NCBI GenBank assembly: GCA_038373885.1
Contig: JAWZYV010013174.1
Span: forward strand, 372,001-436,000
Length of the DNA stretch: 64,000 nt
From: Cheiracanthium punctorium
Taxonomy: Eukaryota; Arthropoda; Arachnida; Araneae; Cheiracanthiidae
Direction of reading: 5' to 3'
A model generated the notes under the pieces. The model was not told the origin of the DNA. It saw only the letters and a list, made by a program, of their open reading frames with translations, and did not search any database. The position numbers and the translations under genes are program-made. Of the stretch, positions 23,421 to 33,830 are shown piece after piece (the first letter of the stretch is position 1; the number at the start of each line of letters is the position of its first letter).

Positions 23421-24450
23421 ATGGAACAAAGGAGGCATTTGGATGATGTTTTACGTGGCAGAATTATCGGACGACTGGAATGTGGACGTACCCAGCTGGA
23501 AGTATCCGAGGAACTTGGAATCGCCCAGAGTGTCATCTCCAGGCTTTGGCAACGATTCCAAGATGATGGTAATGTGAGTAGACGTTACAGCACAGGTCGC
23601 CCCCGAGTTACAACGCCGAATGAGGACCGCTATTTGGCAGTTACTGCCAAAAGAAACAGACGGAGTACAGCATCAGACCTGTCTCGTCAGCTCTCTTCAG
23701 CTACCGGTACGACAGTTTCAAGGCAGACCGTGTACAGACGCTTAGGGCACATTGGTCTATATGCTCGTAGGCCTGTCAGATGTGTTCCACTTACCGCAAC
23801 TCACTGTCGCCTGCGATTAACCTGGAGTAGAGAGCATGCATTGTGGACACCGCAACAGTGGTCTTGTGTGATGTTTTCCGACGAGTCCAGGTTTAGTTTG
23901 GAGTCTGATTCTCGCCGGACATTCATCTGGAGAGCGCCAGGTACCCGTTACCACCAAGAGAACACCATTGAAAGACACCGATTACGGTGGTGCAGGATGG
24001 CTCGTTTGGGGAGGAATTATTCTTGGTTCCAGAACTGACCTGCATGTTCAGAGTGTAACGATGACAGGCCACATCTATCGGGATGTCATTCTGGAACAAC
24101 ATGTACGTTTGTTTCGGGGCGCCATGGGTGCTGAATTTGTGTTTATGGATGACAACGCCCGTCCTCACCGTGCAAACATTGTAGACGAATGCCTTCTATC
24201 GGAGGATATCACCCGTATGCATTGGCCAGCATACTCACCGGACTTGAATCCAATAGAGCATGTGTGGGATATGCTTGGCCGACGAATTGCAGCCCGTCAA
24301 CCCCCTCCCACCTGTCTACCGGAACTTCGGAGTGCATTGCTTGATGAGTGGTGTAATATTCCCCAAGATCAGATTGATCATTTGATACTCAGCATGCCTA
24401 GGCGTTGTCAGGCCTGTATTGCATCGTCCGGGAGACATACTCCGTATTAG
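23421..24450 (+). pseudogene. Tc1-like DD34E transposase, one frameshift
   Basis: Cut-and-paste transposase that would bind the element ends in the nucleus and integrate at TA. I take the start as Met at 23421; the frame is open further upstream but without conserved sequence. Residues 1-115 form the paired-like DNA-binding region: helix-turn-helix 1 around 22-50, a GRPR AT-hook-like motif at 59-62 and helix-turn-helix 2 around 80-115. The catalytic Asp in FSDESRF is residue 154 (codon 23880-23882). The frame breaks near 23975-23990, and the first frame stops at 24036-24038. The downstream frame carries GWLVWGGI, then MDDNARPHRA with the second Asp (24151-24153), then YSPDLNPIEHVWD with the Glu (24256-24258). 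The spacing of 34 gives DD34E. It ends at 24450. The total of about 343 residues is normal for Tc1. All three catalytic residues survive, and the break looks like one extra base. Confidence 0.96.
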
Positions 24451-24649
24451 CCATCCTACTAACCATGTTATACTGTTTTTTGTAAATAGGTTCTTTTTTG
24501 AAATTTGGTCAAGGGAGTAAAACTTGCAATTTTTATTAATTATGTCAAACATATAGCATCTTTTTTGCTCTTTACTTTTTGTTTAATAAATAGACTTTAC
24601 AAATAAGTCAAATTTGTTTTGCTTCTTTCTCTTTCTTTGCCTGAACTTC

Positions 24650-24676
24650 ATTATCCTTAATTTATGGACATGAGTG
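24650..24676 (-). repeat. Tc1 right terminal inverted repeat
   Basis: Perfect inverted copy of the left terminus; followed by TA at 24677-24678. Confidence 0.97.
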
Positions 24677-24678
24677 TA

Positions 24679-25981
24679 TTTGACAAAGAACTGATGAAGA
24701 CGCTTGACTCATTTTTAAGAAAATACACGTTTTCCTATATCTTAGTATTTTATTCTTGTTAGCGACTTCCTCCTCTGTTTTTAATTCTTATAATTCTTAT
24801 TTAATACATTTTTTTAAACATCAAAAGAAAAACTAAAAATAATATGTAAAATAGAAAATCCTTTATTATAAATACATGTATTTCAGCTTGGAAAATCGTT
24901 ACTTATAAAACAGAATAGTATAGGTCATAAAAATCAATTAATTCATACACCATTCACTAAATATCACTGTAGTCATCAATATATTTGCTTTAAACCAACC
25001 GCAACTGTTTTAAGCATAAATGTAACACACTGGAATTATTCTATAATTACTAGCAAACGATAAAAGTTAAACCATTTTTCGGGAACGAGAAATTACATTT
25101 TATTTATTTTGTTATTTGTTTTCTGCCTGCATTACATAATGACATTTCCTGTAGTACGGCTGATATTTTTCAAAAAGTTGCCAGCGACACATTCCTGTAG
25201 CGAATTCAAAGAAAAACTCGAAATAAGTTAGATATCTCATTCTGAATGGGGAAAGGAAAATCAAGCGCTGCGAGTTTTCGTTGCCAGGCAACTAGGGTTA
25301 CCTTCTTCTAGATCAAGCTAAGTGAAACTTTGTTATGAGAACTTAAAAGAATCGCGATCTTCCGCAATTTAGATGTGCTATAGTTTCCCAGGAAGTTAGC
25401 GGGTACGGGAGCAGTACTAACTAACTTGCAAAAATTGCAATTTTGGTAAAAATAGCCTTAGTGGAAGCATACGTTGCATCAACTCAGTATAAAAGAGAAA
25501 CATTATAATGGGGTGTATAGTAAATGAAATGGAAATTCCAATTTCTTTAAAACCCCTATAAATATTTTATGATGATACTTTGTTTCAGAGAATTTATACG
25601 GTTATAAGTATTTCAAAGATATCAAAACTGTCAGAACTTATCACATTTTAGTATTTTCACTAGTTGTCTATAATAAACATCAGCATTTGTTCTTTCTTTA
25701 AACAATTGTTTATTTGATACAGTACCTGTCAAAGTGAACATAGGCAACTATACAGTTATAGTATTATTTTAATAAATAATTATAATTTACCCTACAATTC
25801 AAATATATTTTACAGTGCCATGTATTACGGTTGCGATAATTTGTTATAAACCTTTTAATGTTTAAAAATGATTATCTTTCTTTTTACCTTATTTTAGGAA
25901 TAATTTGGCAAATGTTCAAGTAAATCACAGCATTCATTTGTACATAAGATAATAATCACGTGAATTACACTTATAGGAAGA
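24679..25981. other. AT-rich non-genic stretch
   Basis: No gene seen. A somewhat GC-richer patch at 25240-25420 contains GTTGCCAGGCAAC at 25282-25294, two inverted GTTGCC half sites separated by one base, like an RFX X-box. Confidence 0.5.
25282..25294. promoter_or_regulatory. RFX X-box-like palindrome
   Basis: GTTGCCAGGCAAC is an inverted pair of GTTGCC half sites with a 1-bp spacer, resembling the loose RFX consensus GYTRCC-N1-3-RRYRAC. A single site without a recognised gene is weak evidence. Confidence 0.25.
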
Positions 25982-26778
25982 CTAGTTGAAGTACCCGTCC
26001 TTCGTACGGGAATAAATCGAAGTGAAGAAAATCGAAATTTCATTATTTTATATTATTCCAGAAACTTTAAATAATTAATTCATCTAGCTAAATAACATTC
26101 TGTTGATACAAACTTTTACCTTTAAAACAATTTAAAAATTTACTTACTCATTATATCGCTTGCATGCAAGAAAAGAGACAAAACTAAAAAATAATAAAAT
26201 TTTAAGAAGAGACAATTCAGGAAGTAAAAAAAGGCTACCAGGTCGTTCCCGTCAGATTAAAAATAAAAAAATAAAATAGTAAAATAAATAAAAATTAAAA
26301 TAACGAAAAACTCCACTACACCATTCAGATTTTCCTCAAATTTTTTGCAGATGATTTATAGGCTAAGATAACCACATAACCCAATTTTGAAAGTTCTATG
26401 ATAATTAAATACTGAGAAAATAATTATTATAATTTAAAATTTTCCGCATAAAATTCGCCATTCCTTTCCTTCTTTCCTTGAATAATGCCTTACCTATAAA
26501 ATTTAATGAATTGAAAATTTGCTCACAGGGGTACTTTTGAAGCTGATTCTAAGAAAGTAATCAAAATTTGAGTATCTTATATAGATTTTGCATAAACATT
26601 GCATTTGCTAAGAAATATCGTGAATTTTTTTCGACATGCTTGATCGAAAACACATGTCTTAAAGTTTTATATGTTGTTAAGATGGTACACCAACTACATT
26701 CCAAACAATTTCATCTGGCCTTTTATCTAAGGAGCTGAGAAAAAAAATTAAATTTGCATGTGACTTATACAATATATA

Positions 26779-27360
26779 TCCTGCTAATATTATAAACCTA
26801 AAAAATTGCATGTTTGTGGGTGAAATTTAGCATGAAGATAGTTTATACCCCAGGATTAACGCATAGGCTACATTTCATGCATATAGCGCAAGTAGTCATT
26901 TTACTGAGACACTCAAAAAAGTCTGATACATTATGTTCTATGGACATATTTGAAACTTCTGAATAGATTCTAGAGATTTTTCCACTAATAGAAATATACA
27001 CTATTTATGAGTAACATAGGCTACAATTCATGCAGCATAAATAGTACGTATATAAAGACACTCAAAAGAACTGTAATATCCTCTGTAGGCATCTCTGTAA
27101 CCATTGAACCGATTCTAAAACTTTTTTTCCCTGATAGAAAACTGTACTATCTCTGTATAATATAGGCTACCTTTCATGCATGTATCATAAGTAGTTCTTC
27201 TGAAGAAAAACTCGTAAATATTACATTATGCTCTATGGGCAATCTTTGTAACAATTGAAGATTATTCTACAGATTTTTTAATTGATAGGAAGCTACACTA
27301 TTTCTGACAAATATAAGCTAAAATTCATGCATCTTGCATAAATAGATACTTTGCGCGAAG
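26779..27360 (+). repeat. Nested Helitron-type 5' end with decayed ~148-bp array
   Basis: Within Helitron copy 2, on the plus strand, TCCTGCTAATATTATAAACC starts at 26779 after an A. It is followed by GAAATTTAGCATGAAGATAG and TTTATACCCCAGGATTAACG. From memory of animal repeats, this resembles 5' ends of another Helitron-like family. Downstream, four diverged units repeat with a period of about 145-155 bp, each with GGCTACATTTCATGCA (about 26864, 27009, 27165, 27308) and TTATGTTCTATGGACAT (about 26931, 27076, 27225). The 3' end of this nested piece is not identifiable. Confidence 0.6.
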
Positions 27361-28242
27361 CCTCGAATATATTTTTATAAATTTGCGTACGAAGAAAACA
27401 ATCTAAGCACGTCTATCTAACTGGAAAAGAATTATACAGTAAAATCCCAATAAAAAATGTAACATGGATAATTTTTCATCATTTGCGTGAATCGGGTTTT
27501 CATGATTGAGTTTAAACAGACTATTAGAAAATAGTTATACATTATCATACTCGTAATTCTAATAATAATTATAAGGTATAAAATATTGTATCAAAAACGC
27601 TTGTCTTAAAACAAAAAAGATAATCATCTTAGCATAACCTATTCCATTTAATAATACATGTCAGAATAATAGATTTCGATTATCTAATAAAACTCTTTAT
27701 TCGCTCAAATCCCTTTGTTTTTTATTTTACTATAACCAACTAAACTGCACACGATTTTATTCACCCATCCTAATATGGAGAAGATGTTTCTTACTGAAAA
27801 TCCAGATTCCGAAAATTACGTAATAAAAAACTACTTTAATATGTAATAGCTCACTATTTCTAATCCAGATATTAATTAGCAGACGATTTTAAATTCTCAT
27901 GTTTTGGATGAGATAATGGATACGTGTTCGTAAAACTCCTTTTTCTGCATTTACCGTGCTTATTCACTTAAATTTTTATATCCATGGTTAACGAACAAAA
28001 AATAAATAAATAAATAAAAGGGTTCTTTCTAGTCAATCTGAATCTGATGTCGCAGTCTTTTAATGACTAAGTTTTGGGAACAATTTCAAACATGTGAGAT
28101 CAGAATGACGTAGATTAAATTTGGAATTTGAATTCATAAAAATATTTTATGCTCTTAGGTGTTTATTTTTATTTTAGAAAAAAAAAATGTCAATCTGTGT
28201 AATCCAGCTAATCGAACTAACAAAAAATTTCACACTTACTTT

Positions 28243-28305
28243 GTTCGTGACAAAACTTATGTGTTTTCTGACTTATGTGTTTTCACTTATGTGTTTTCTG
28301 ACATC
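28243..28305. repeat. Short tandem repeat ACTTATGTGTTTTC
   Basis: ACTTATGTGTTTTC occurs three times in about 60 bp, twice followed by TGAC. Local slippage repeat inside Helitron copy 2. Confidence 0.8.
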
Positions 28306-28383
28306 AAAGTGATGGCGATTTTGCTTGTAAATCTCACCGTGTTTACTAGACAGCCAGGTATCGGAAAGCTTTCTGCGTAGAAA

Positions 28384-28545
28384 ACATAAAAAAATTGTTA
28401 AACTCCGGGAACAGGTGGACTTTCAAAGTTTTAAAGTGTACTATCATTTATTCTATATAATTTATATATCTGTTGTAAGTTTCAGGCTGATCGGTCCATT
28501 TTTGTGGATTTGTATACGGTCTGAACAAACAAACCCACAAACAGA
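28384..28545 (-). repeat. Diverged 242-bp-unit homolog
   Basis: On the minus strand this segment matches the tandem unit of Helitron copy 1 (GTATACAAATCCACAAAAAT, then GACCGATCAGCCTGAAA, then GAAAGTCCACCTGTTCCCGG). It is present once here but twice in copy 1. Confidence 0.88.
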
Positions 28546-28566
28546 ATTTCATTTTTATTTATAAGG

Positions 28567-29028
28567 TGGATTAAACCATGTATAACACTACACATTGGAA
28601 TAAAATCTGTAATAATTTATAGATTATATATAAATATGAGACATTTTATTGAAGATTTTAATGTTGGAAACAGCTTTATAATCGATGCATTCAATCTGAT
28701 TTATCTTTCTTATTTTAACTTTTTACAATTATTTCCTGAACGAAAGGCGTATTAGAACATGATGTATAGTGTAATTGTAATGGAAATTATAAAACTGGCC
28801 AAATAAAGACTTGATAATTAATTGATTAGACAATGAAATTATATATTTCAATTCATTGTAAAGGTTTAATACTATCTGTTTCTTCAAGCAAACATATTAT
28901 TATGTATTTTTTACGATAATATAAACTATCTTAAATAAAAACTGAGTTTTCCCATAATGCTATTATTCCTAAAAAAGGTATTACCGTTCTAAATTATAAT
29001 TATTCTTAGTATTCAGTTCGTATACAAA
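28567..29028. other. AT-rich non-genic stretch
   Basis: Nothing recognised. Confidence 0.55.
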
Positions 29029-29058
29029 GACACACAGACACACACACACACACACACA
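29029..29058. repeat. (CA)n microsatellite
   Basis: About 14 CA units with a GA interruption near the left end. Confidence 0.95.
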
Positions 29059-29342
29059 AAAGTTAATCGAAAGCCTATACCATGTTTCCTCTTCTGATTT
29101 TATATCTACATCTTCTACTATATACAAAACACCAAAAACTTTGCATAAACTAGCTACACAATGCAATGGAATTTCTTGGGTGAAAACTGAAGTGCATGAG
29201 GTAAAAATTTCAAAAAGCAATTTTTTTATAGTGTAATGTTATTTAGTTAGAAAAAATAACACTCGTTTTAATAAAACAAATAAGTAAAGGCAAATCTTTC
29301 TGCGGCCTGAATTCCTTATTCAATTTTCTCTTCATCTTCGAG

Positions 29343-29397
29343 CTGACCGTGATAACTTATAGGTTATATCACCTACATTATAAGATATCATGGTCAG
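29343..29397. repeat. Short perfect-ended hairpin
   Basis: CTGACCGTGATAACTTATA and the reverse complement of TATAAGATATCATGGTCAG pair at 17 of 19 positions around a loop of about 17 bases. It is too short for a typical MITE and no target duplication is evident. Confidence 0.6.
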
Positions 29398-31223
29398 TTT
29401 CTCACATCCAAGTAAAGGTTGAACAAGATAGTAAACATTTTTATTTTTTATTTTGGGTTTCGATTGCTTTTACTATTGCTTGGGGCTGTTTCAAAAATAG
29501 AATTTTTACAGTAGCGGTCATTTCCACTAAAGTATGTCAACAAGATGATTCTAAATTTGTTACTCTGTGATAACTTAAAATTTCAGTGATTACTTCTCTA
29601 AAAGTTTTCCGAAAGATCTTTTAATCCTGTAACTTTATTTCATATTTTAATTAAAATATATGTTAAAATTGATGCGTAAACAAAACACAAAGTATTTTGC
29701 TAATGTTTAATTAACTGATAAAAAATAAGGAGCACTCTAAATATAATAAAAAATAATTTTTAAAATACTCTTTGAGTATCGAGGTTTTTACCGAAGAATT
29801 TAAAGCTTAAGCATGCTATAAATCTACATGACCTAAGCCTTATGAAACATCATGAAATCTTTGTTTAATGTTTCTCTAAAAAATATTTTTCGTACTCTTT
29901 TAATTAAAATTATTTAATTATTTTGTTCTCATAAATCAATGCATAAATAAAAGAACTGCACTGACTTTGATTTTTAATTACTAAAATGCTTATTTTAACG
30001 AAAAAAAGTTTATCTTGGAATATATAACTCTGATTAAGGTTTTTGCTGTTAGCCGCGGAGCCCAGGAGTCTACTCATTATTTCGACATTCTGTAAAAGAC
30101 GAGTGCAACTATCACAGGATAGATTTCCTTCCTGAAAAAAAGCTTTCATTTATTCTTGTAAAACTTATGTTGTTTATTAGGTTTAAATGGTAAATGATAC
30201 CTTTTTTAAAAATATTTGTATAGAAATGTTCTGTAACCACGACTTTTGGAAAGGGCTATCGTATCGAGAGTGGTGAAATTTTATCCTCGTATTCTGTAAA
30301 AGTGTCATTTAGCGCGAATCTCAGGCGTTAGATTGCGTATAGATCTCCAAGGAGTAAATGATTCATAGTTTTTAAGATATAAACGTGATAAATATTTAAG
30401 TAAACGCAATGGCAACAGTTCATTTGGCACGCTTAACAGACTTAAAAATTATGTAATAATCAGGGATATTTCCAACCTTGTTTTTCAGGGAAATCGCCAT
30501 TTACCCCCTGAATTGTTAATTTTCCGTTAAGAGAAGAAAAATGTTTTTTCAGAAAATTTCAGAAATTTCAAGTGAAAACATTAAACTTCCGTGTTTGGAT
30601 TGGTTTTTGCATTTTGTAAGTAGTTTTGATAAATAAATACTTACTAGACATTTACAGCTAGAAAGAAATATTGGCATCATACGTGCTCTTATAGATAATT
30701 AGATATTAAAATGTACGTAATTAATGATTAATGACAATGAACTAACAATTAAACTACAATTAATTAATAAAGAATCCACTTTCGTTTAGACGTTTAGAGT
30801 GTTTCAATTCACATTCACAAATATTGGAATGGCGCGAAAGTTATTTCGGTTTTTATTTTAAGTAGGCAAAATAATGGAGAAATAGGGAATAAAATCGTTA
30901 TACGGGTAATTTACAGACTTTTTTTTTTCTTTTCAGTAGCCAATGTATCTCTTTCTTATTTCTTCAATGGTAGTCACCATATCTATAAAAAATTCTTAAC
31001 AGATAGGTGAAGTAGTTAAGGAGTAAATGTTGAACATGTATGTGCAACCAAAATTACTTCCCTGTGGACAAAATACTGGAACTCTTTTACATTTTTAAAA
31101 TCACAAGAGTCAACTTGTCAGGATTTCAAAAATGTAAAAATTTCACGACGAGCATTTTCCCGCACTAAAGTCGTATTCCTAAATTAAAAGAACCTTCAAT
31201 CCAGTCATCTGCAAGCAAGCCCA
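29398..31223. other. AT-rich non-genic stretch
   Basis: No gene or complete element seen. Confidence 0.5.
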
Positions 31224-31292
31224 ATATTGTGTAGTGGATAAGAGCAATAGTATTTTCATCTTACTCCGTAGGTCGGGGGGTTCCATTAGGCA
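31224..31292 (+). repeat. tRNA-like SINE head or tRNA pseudogene
   Basis: TTGTGTAGTGGATAAGAGC resembles a pol III A box in a tRNA D-arm. It is followed about 30 bases later by GGTCGGGGGGTTCCATTAGG, resembling the T-arm and B box (GGTTCnAnnCC) with substitutions. Spacing fits a tRNA. Stem pairing of the acceptor and anticodon arms is poor, so a functional tRNA is unlikely. A decayed tRNA-derived SINE is the better reading. Confidence 0.38.
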
Positions 31293-31524
31293 GTTGCCTG
31301 AATAAGATGTCTTAAAAATATGATTGTTATTCTGCATCCGCAGTTAAATGGATAGCTAAAAAAATTATTAAAGAACGCAATATTTAAACTATTTTTTTTA
31401 GTACCGTATTACTGAGTAATTCTCTAGTAAAACAGAAAGTCTCAGTACAAATTTTTCGAAAACGAAAAAAAATGACATACGGAACAAACATTTTATGGCA
31501 AATTTGCTGCCAGTCATTTTTTCT

Positions 31525-32382
31525 ATTAATTTTAGGGAATGCAATCCCGATCCCGCGGGAACGGAATCCCGCACAAATCCCGCGGATCCCGCACAAATGT
31601 TTGCGGGACTAGTCCCGCGGGATTACGATCCTAATCTCGCGGGATTGACACTGAGAAAAAAAAAATTTTTTATTACAATTTTACGCTGCTTTCCGAATTT
31701 TACATTTTTATGTCTCTTATCTGACAATAAATGAATCAATAATTACAAATTTTAATTCAAAGTTTTATTTTTTAAAATTATCTTCTAATGGGAGTCTGGA
31801 TCGAACATCTAAATCTAAGCGTTGTAATCTAAATTTTTCGCAAAATTCCCATCCTCCGAATGAGCTGAAATATTTCATACTATTTTATCTCTTATCGAAA
31901 AGTCACGAATTAATTATAAAATATTTTCATTTTAGTTTTTTTTTATATAATCCACACTTTTAATTATTTTACTAAAATTAAATCTAGACTAGGAAATGAT
32001 TCATTGGATTTTTTCGATTTTGTCCATTCTTTTTTAATCAACTAAGAAAATTACGTAAATATGTGAACATATCTGTAAATTGTATATTTCTGCAAATTCC
32101 TCATTTTTAGCAACTAACATAAGACATAACTTAGAATATTGTTATGAAAGTCATGGTTATATTTTCATATTTCTGTAAGTTATTGTATTAATTATCTCAT
32201 AAGATTAATTATTATTATTAAATTTAAACTTCATAGTGCTTAAAATCTTACTTTTTCCTACTTTTCTATGTTGAAATGAAGTCCTAGCTAAATGAAATGT
32301 CAATCCTGCGGGATCAATGAATCTCAATCCCGAAATCCCGCAGGACGAAAAACAGTGCAGGATTGCATTCCCTAATTAATTT
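31525..32382. mobile_element. hAT-type non-autonomous element, 842 bp
   Basis: Element 31533-32374. Both ends read TAGGGAATGCAATCC inward (15-bp perfect inverted repeat), and both are flanked by ATTAATTT (31525-31532 and 32375-32382), a perfect 8-bp target duplication typical of hAT. Subterminal regions are dense in GGGAT/ATCCC and CCCGCGGGAT motifs in both orientations (31550-31650 and 32305-32345), as expected for transposase-binding sites. The central ~600 bp is AT-rich and non-coding. The element must rely on a hAT transposase elsewhere. Confidence 0.88.
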
Positions 32383-33119
32383 ACTGGTATATTTTAAAGT
32401 GTACCAGAAAGCTCAATAGACTTCTTCCAGGTTTCTTCATTTAGTTCATAAATGCGTCGTATTTTCCCGTAAAAGACGAATCAGGCATCCTTGTATTAGG
32501 AGCTCTATACGGATTTCAAGCTCTGTTCTTCTTTTTTCAGTATGAATAAATATATTAGCATATATAAAATAAGATAGCATTTCTTTCCTCGTCCTCGTCG
32601 TCAACTGGTATCGAGGACGATTTTCCCCAAGATGGATACAAACAAGCAGCTAATATTGAAAAATAATAAAATAAAGTTTGAAGATTGCAGGCAAAAATAA
32701 TTTTTGAATAATTAAATTTTATTTTTGGCTGTTGTCTTAAAATTAAATAAATTCTAAATATTGTGTTGAATAAATCAAGCTAAATAGACGCATCTTTTGT
32801 TCTAGATTTTCTGAGAGTACCTTAAAAAATTCCAGAGTAATTCGTTAATTTCGATTCCACGCGTCTTGTCGGAAGGTGCTTCCTGTCGATCCTTAACAAG
32901 TCTGATCACGGCGGACAAACATAATTCTTTTGAAAACCTGCACTCACTCCACTGAATAGAAAACACAGAAGAGAGAAAAGAAAGAAAAAAAAAAGAACAA
33001 GATAATCATAATAATAACAACGGCAAGAGCCAGGGGCAGCAATAATAAACTAAAAACGCAGCAACAATAAAGGGAAAAAAAATAAAGTAAAATAATCCAC
33101 ACACACACATTGCGTCAGG
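32383..33119. other. AT-rich non-genic stretch
   Basis: No gene seen. Purine-rich with short A runs near 32970-33000. Confidence 0.5.
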
Positions 33120-33266
33120 TTAAAGCTTCCACCGAAATTTTGCCGCGGCTTCAAAGGCGTAATAAGAAAAGAAGTGCGCGAGCTAAAAAACATAAAAACC
33201 TCCCAGCCGTTGGTAGTTAGTGGAATAAGAGGCCAGGGTGTTGTTATGTACGCCACAGTGCTGGGT

Positions 33267-33288
33267 ATGTGTGTGTGTGTGTGTGTGC
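33267..33288. repeat. (GT)n microsatellite
   Basis: Eleven GT units, followed by further TG-rich sequence to about 33320. Confidence 0.93.
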
Positions 33289-33407
33289 TTGTATGTGTGC
33301 ATGTATGTTATGTGTGCAGCGGGTTATCAAGTGCAGAAAACGAAAGAAAGAAAAAGAGGAATTTCTGCCTCACTTCTCACTGGCGACGCGGGTTGGCTCG
33401 TTAGGAA

Positions 33408-33409
<2 letters not shown>

Positions 33410-33439
<30 letters not shown>
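33410..33439. repeat. (GA)n microsatellite
   Basis: About 15 GA units. GA tracts can bind GAGA-type factors in arthropods, which is relevant because it sits in a GC-elevated island. Confidence 0.95.
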
Positions 33440-33441
<2 letters not shown>

Positions 33442-33830
33442 AAAAGGGGGTAGTGCAGAGACGGGGGAGGGGTGTCGACGTCAGTGCTAGCCGATGATAA
33501 CGTTAGAATCGATGGTGCTCTCCACTTTTAATTTCAACTCAAAGCCACAGCCTTTGACTCTCTCGTACTACCTAGTACGTACGCCTGGGGCAATTTAATA
33601 CCAGTCCTGGTACACAGGGGATGCCAAAGAATCGGCAAAGAGAGGAGAAGGGAGGAATTTTAGACCCTCTTTTCTTTTATCTCGGGGGTGCAGCAGAAGT
33701 AAGGGGGTTTGGGGTGGGAGGAACGGCATTCAGTGTTCCTCTAATGAATTGAGCTGCCGCACGCTGCAATAGGCGTTTTCCACTTTCTGCAAGTTACTTC
33801 CGCTCGACTCGTCTGGTTTTTAGTGGCATT

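Larger units (their letters stand above)
23169..24678 (+). mobile_element. Complete Tc1-like transposon with frameshifted transposase
   Basis: The element is 23171-24676 (1506 bp), flanked by TA on each side (23169-23170 and 24677-24678), the Tc1/mariner target duplication. Its 27-bp terminal inverted repeats (23171-23197 and 24650-24676, starting CACTCATGTCCATAAATTAA) match perfectly. One plus-strand transposase gene occupies the middle, with about 220 bp on each side. Perfect ends and an otherwise clean reading frame point to a recent insertion. A single frameshift in the transposase means the copy is probably non-autonomous, although it could still be mobilised in trans. Confidence 0.97.
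25982..28566 (-). mobile_element. Helitron copy 2 (non-autonomous, opposite strand)
   Basis: Read on the minus strand, it starts CCTTATAAATAAAAATGAAA (T of the usual TC mutated to C) after an A, corresponding to plus position 28566. It ends in CTAG (25985-25982) followed by T. The terminator hairpin CCCGT/ACGGG spans 25994-26010 and sits eight bases from CTAG, exactly as in copy 1. The element is 2585 bp. Its 5' region (28384-28545) matches the 242-bp unit of copy 1, but its middle does not: it carries a different tandem array and a second Helitron-type 5' end (see separate entries). No Rep or helicase is encoded. Confidence 0.83.
33120..33830. promoter_or_regulatory. GC-elevated low-repeat island
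   Basis: Higher GC and complexity than the surroundings, interrupted by GT (33267-33288) and GA (33410-33439) repeats. The segment 33475-33640 (GTCGACGTCAGTGCTAGC, GATGATAACG, AATCGATGG, GTACTACCTAGTACGTACG) looks non-random. No coding frame with a domain. A regulatory element or promoter-proximal region is possible but unproven. Confidence 0.3.

Noticed and set aside
24690..24720. CTGATGA near 24693 as another hammerhead core
   Set aside because: No GAAA partner, stem II or stem I pairing at the required distances.
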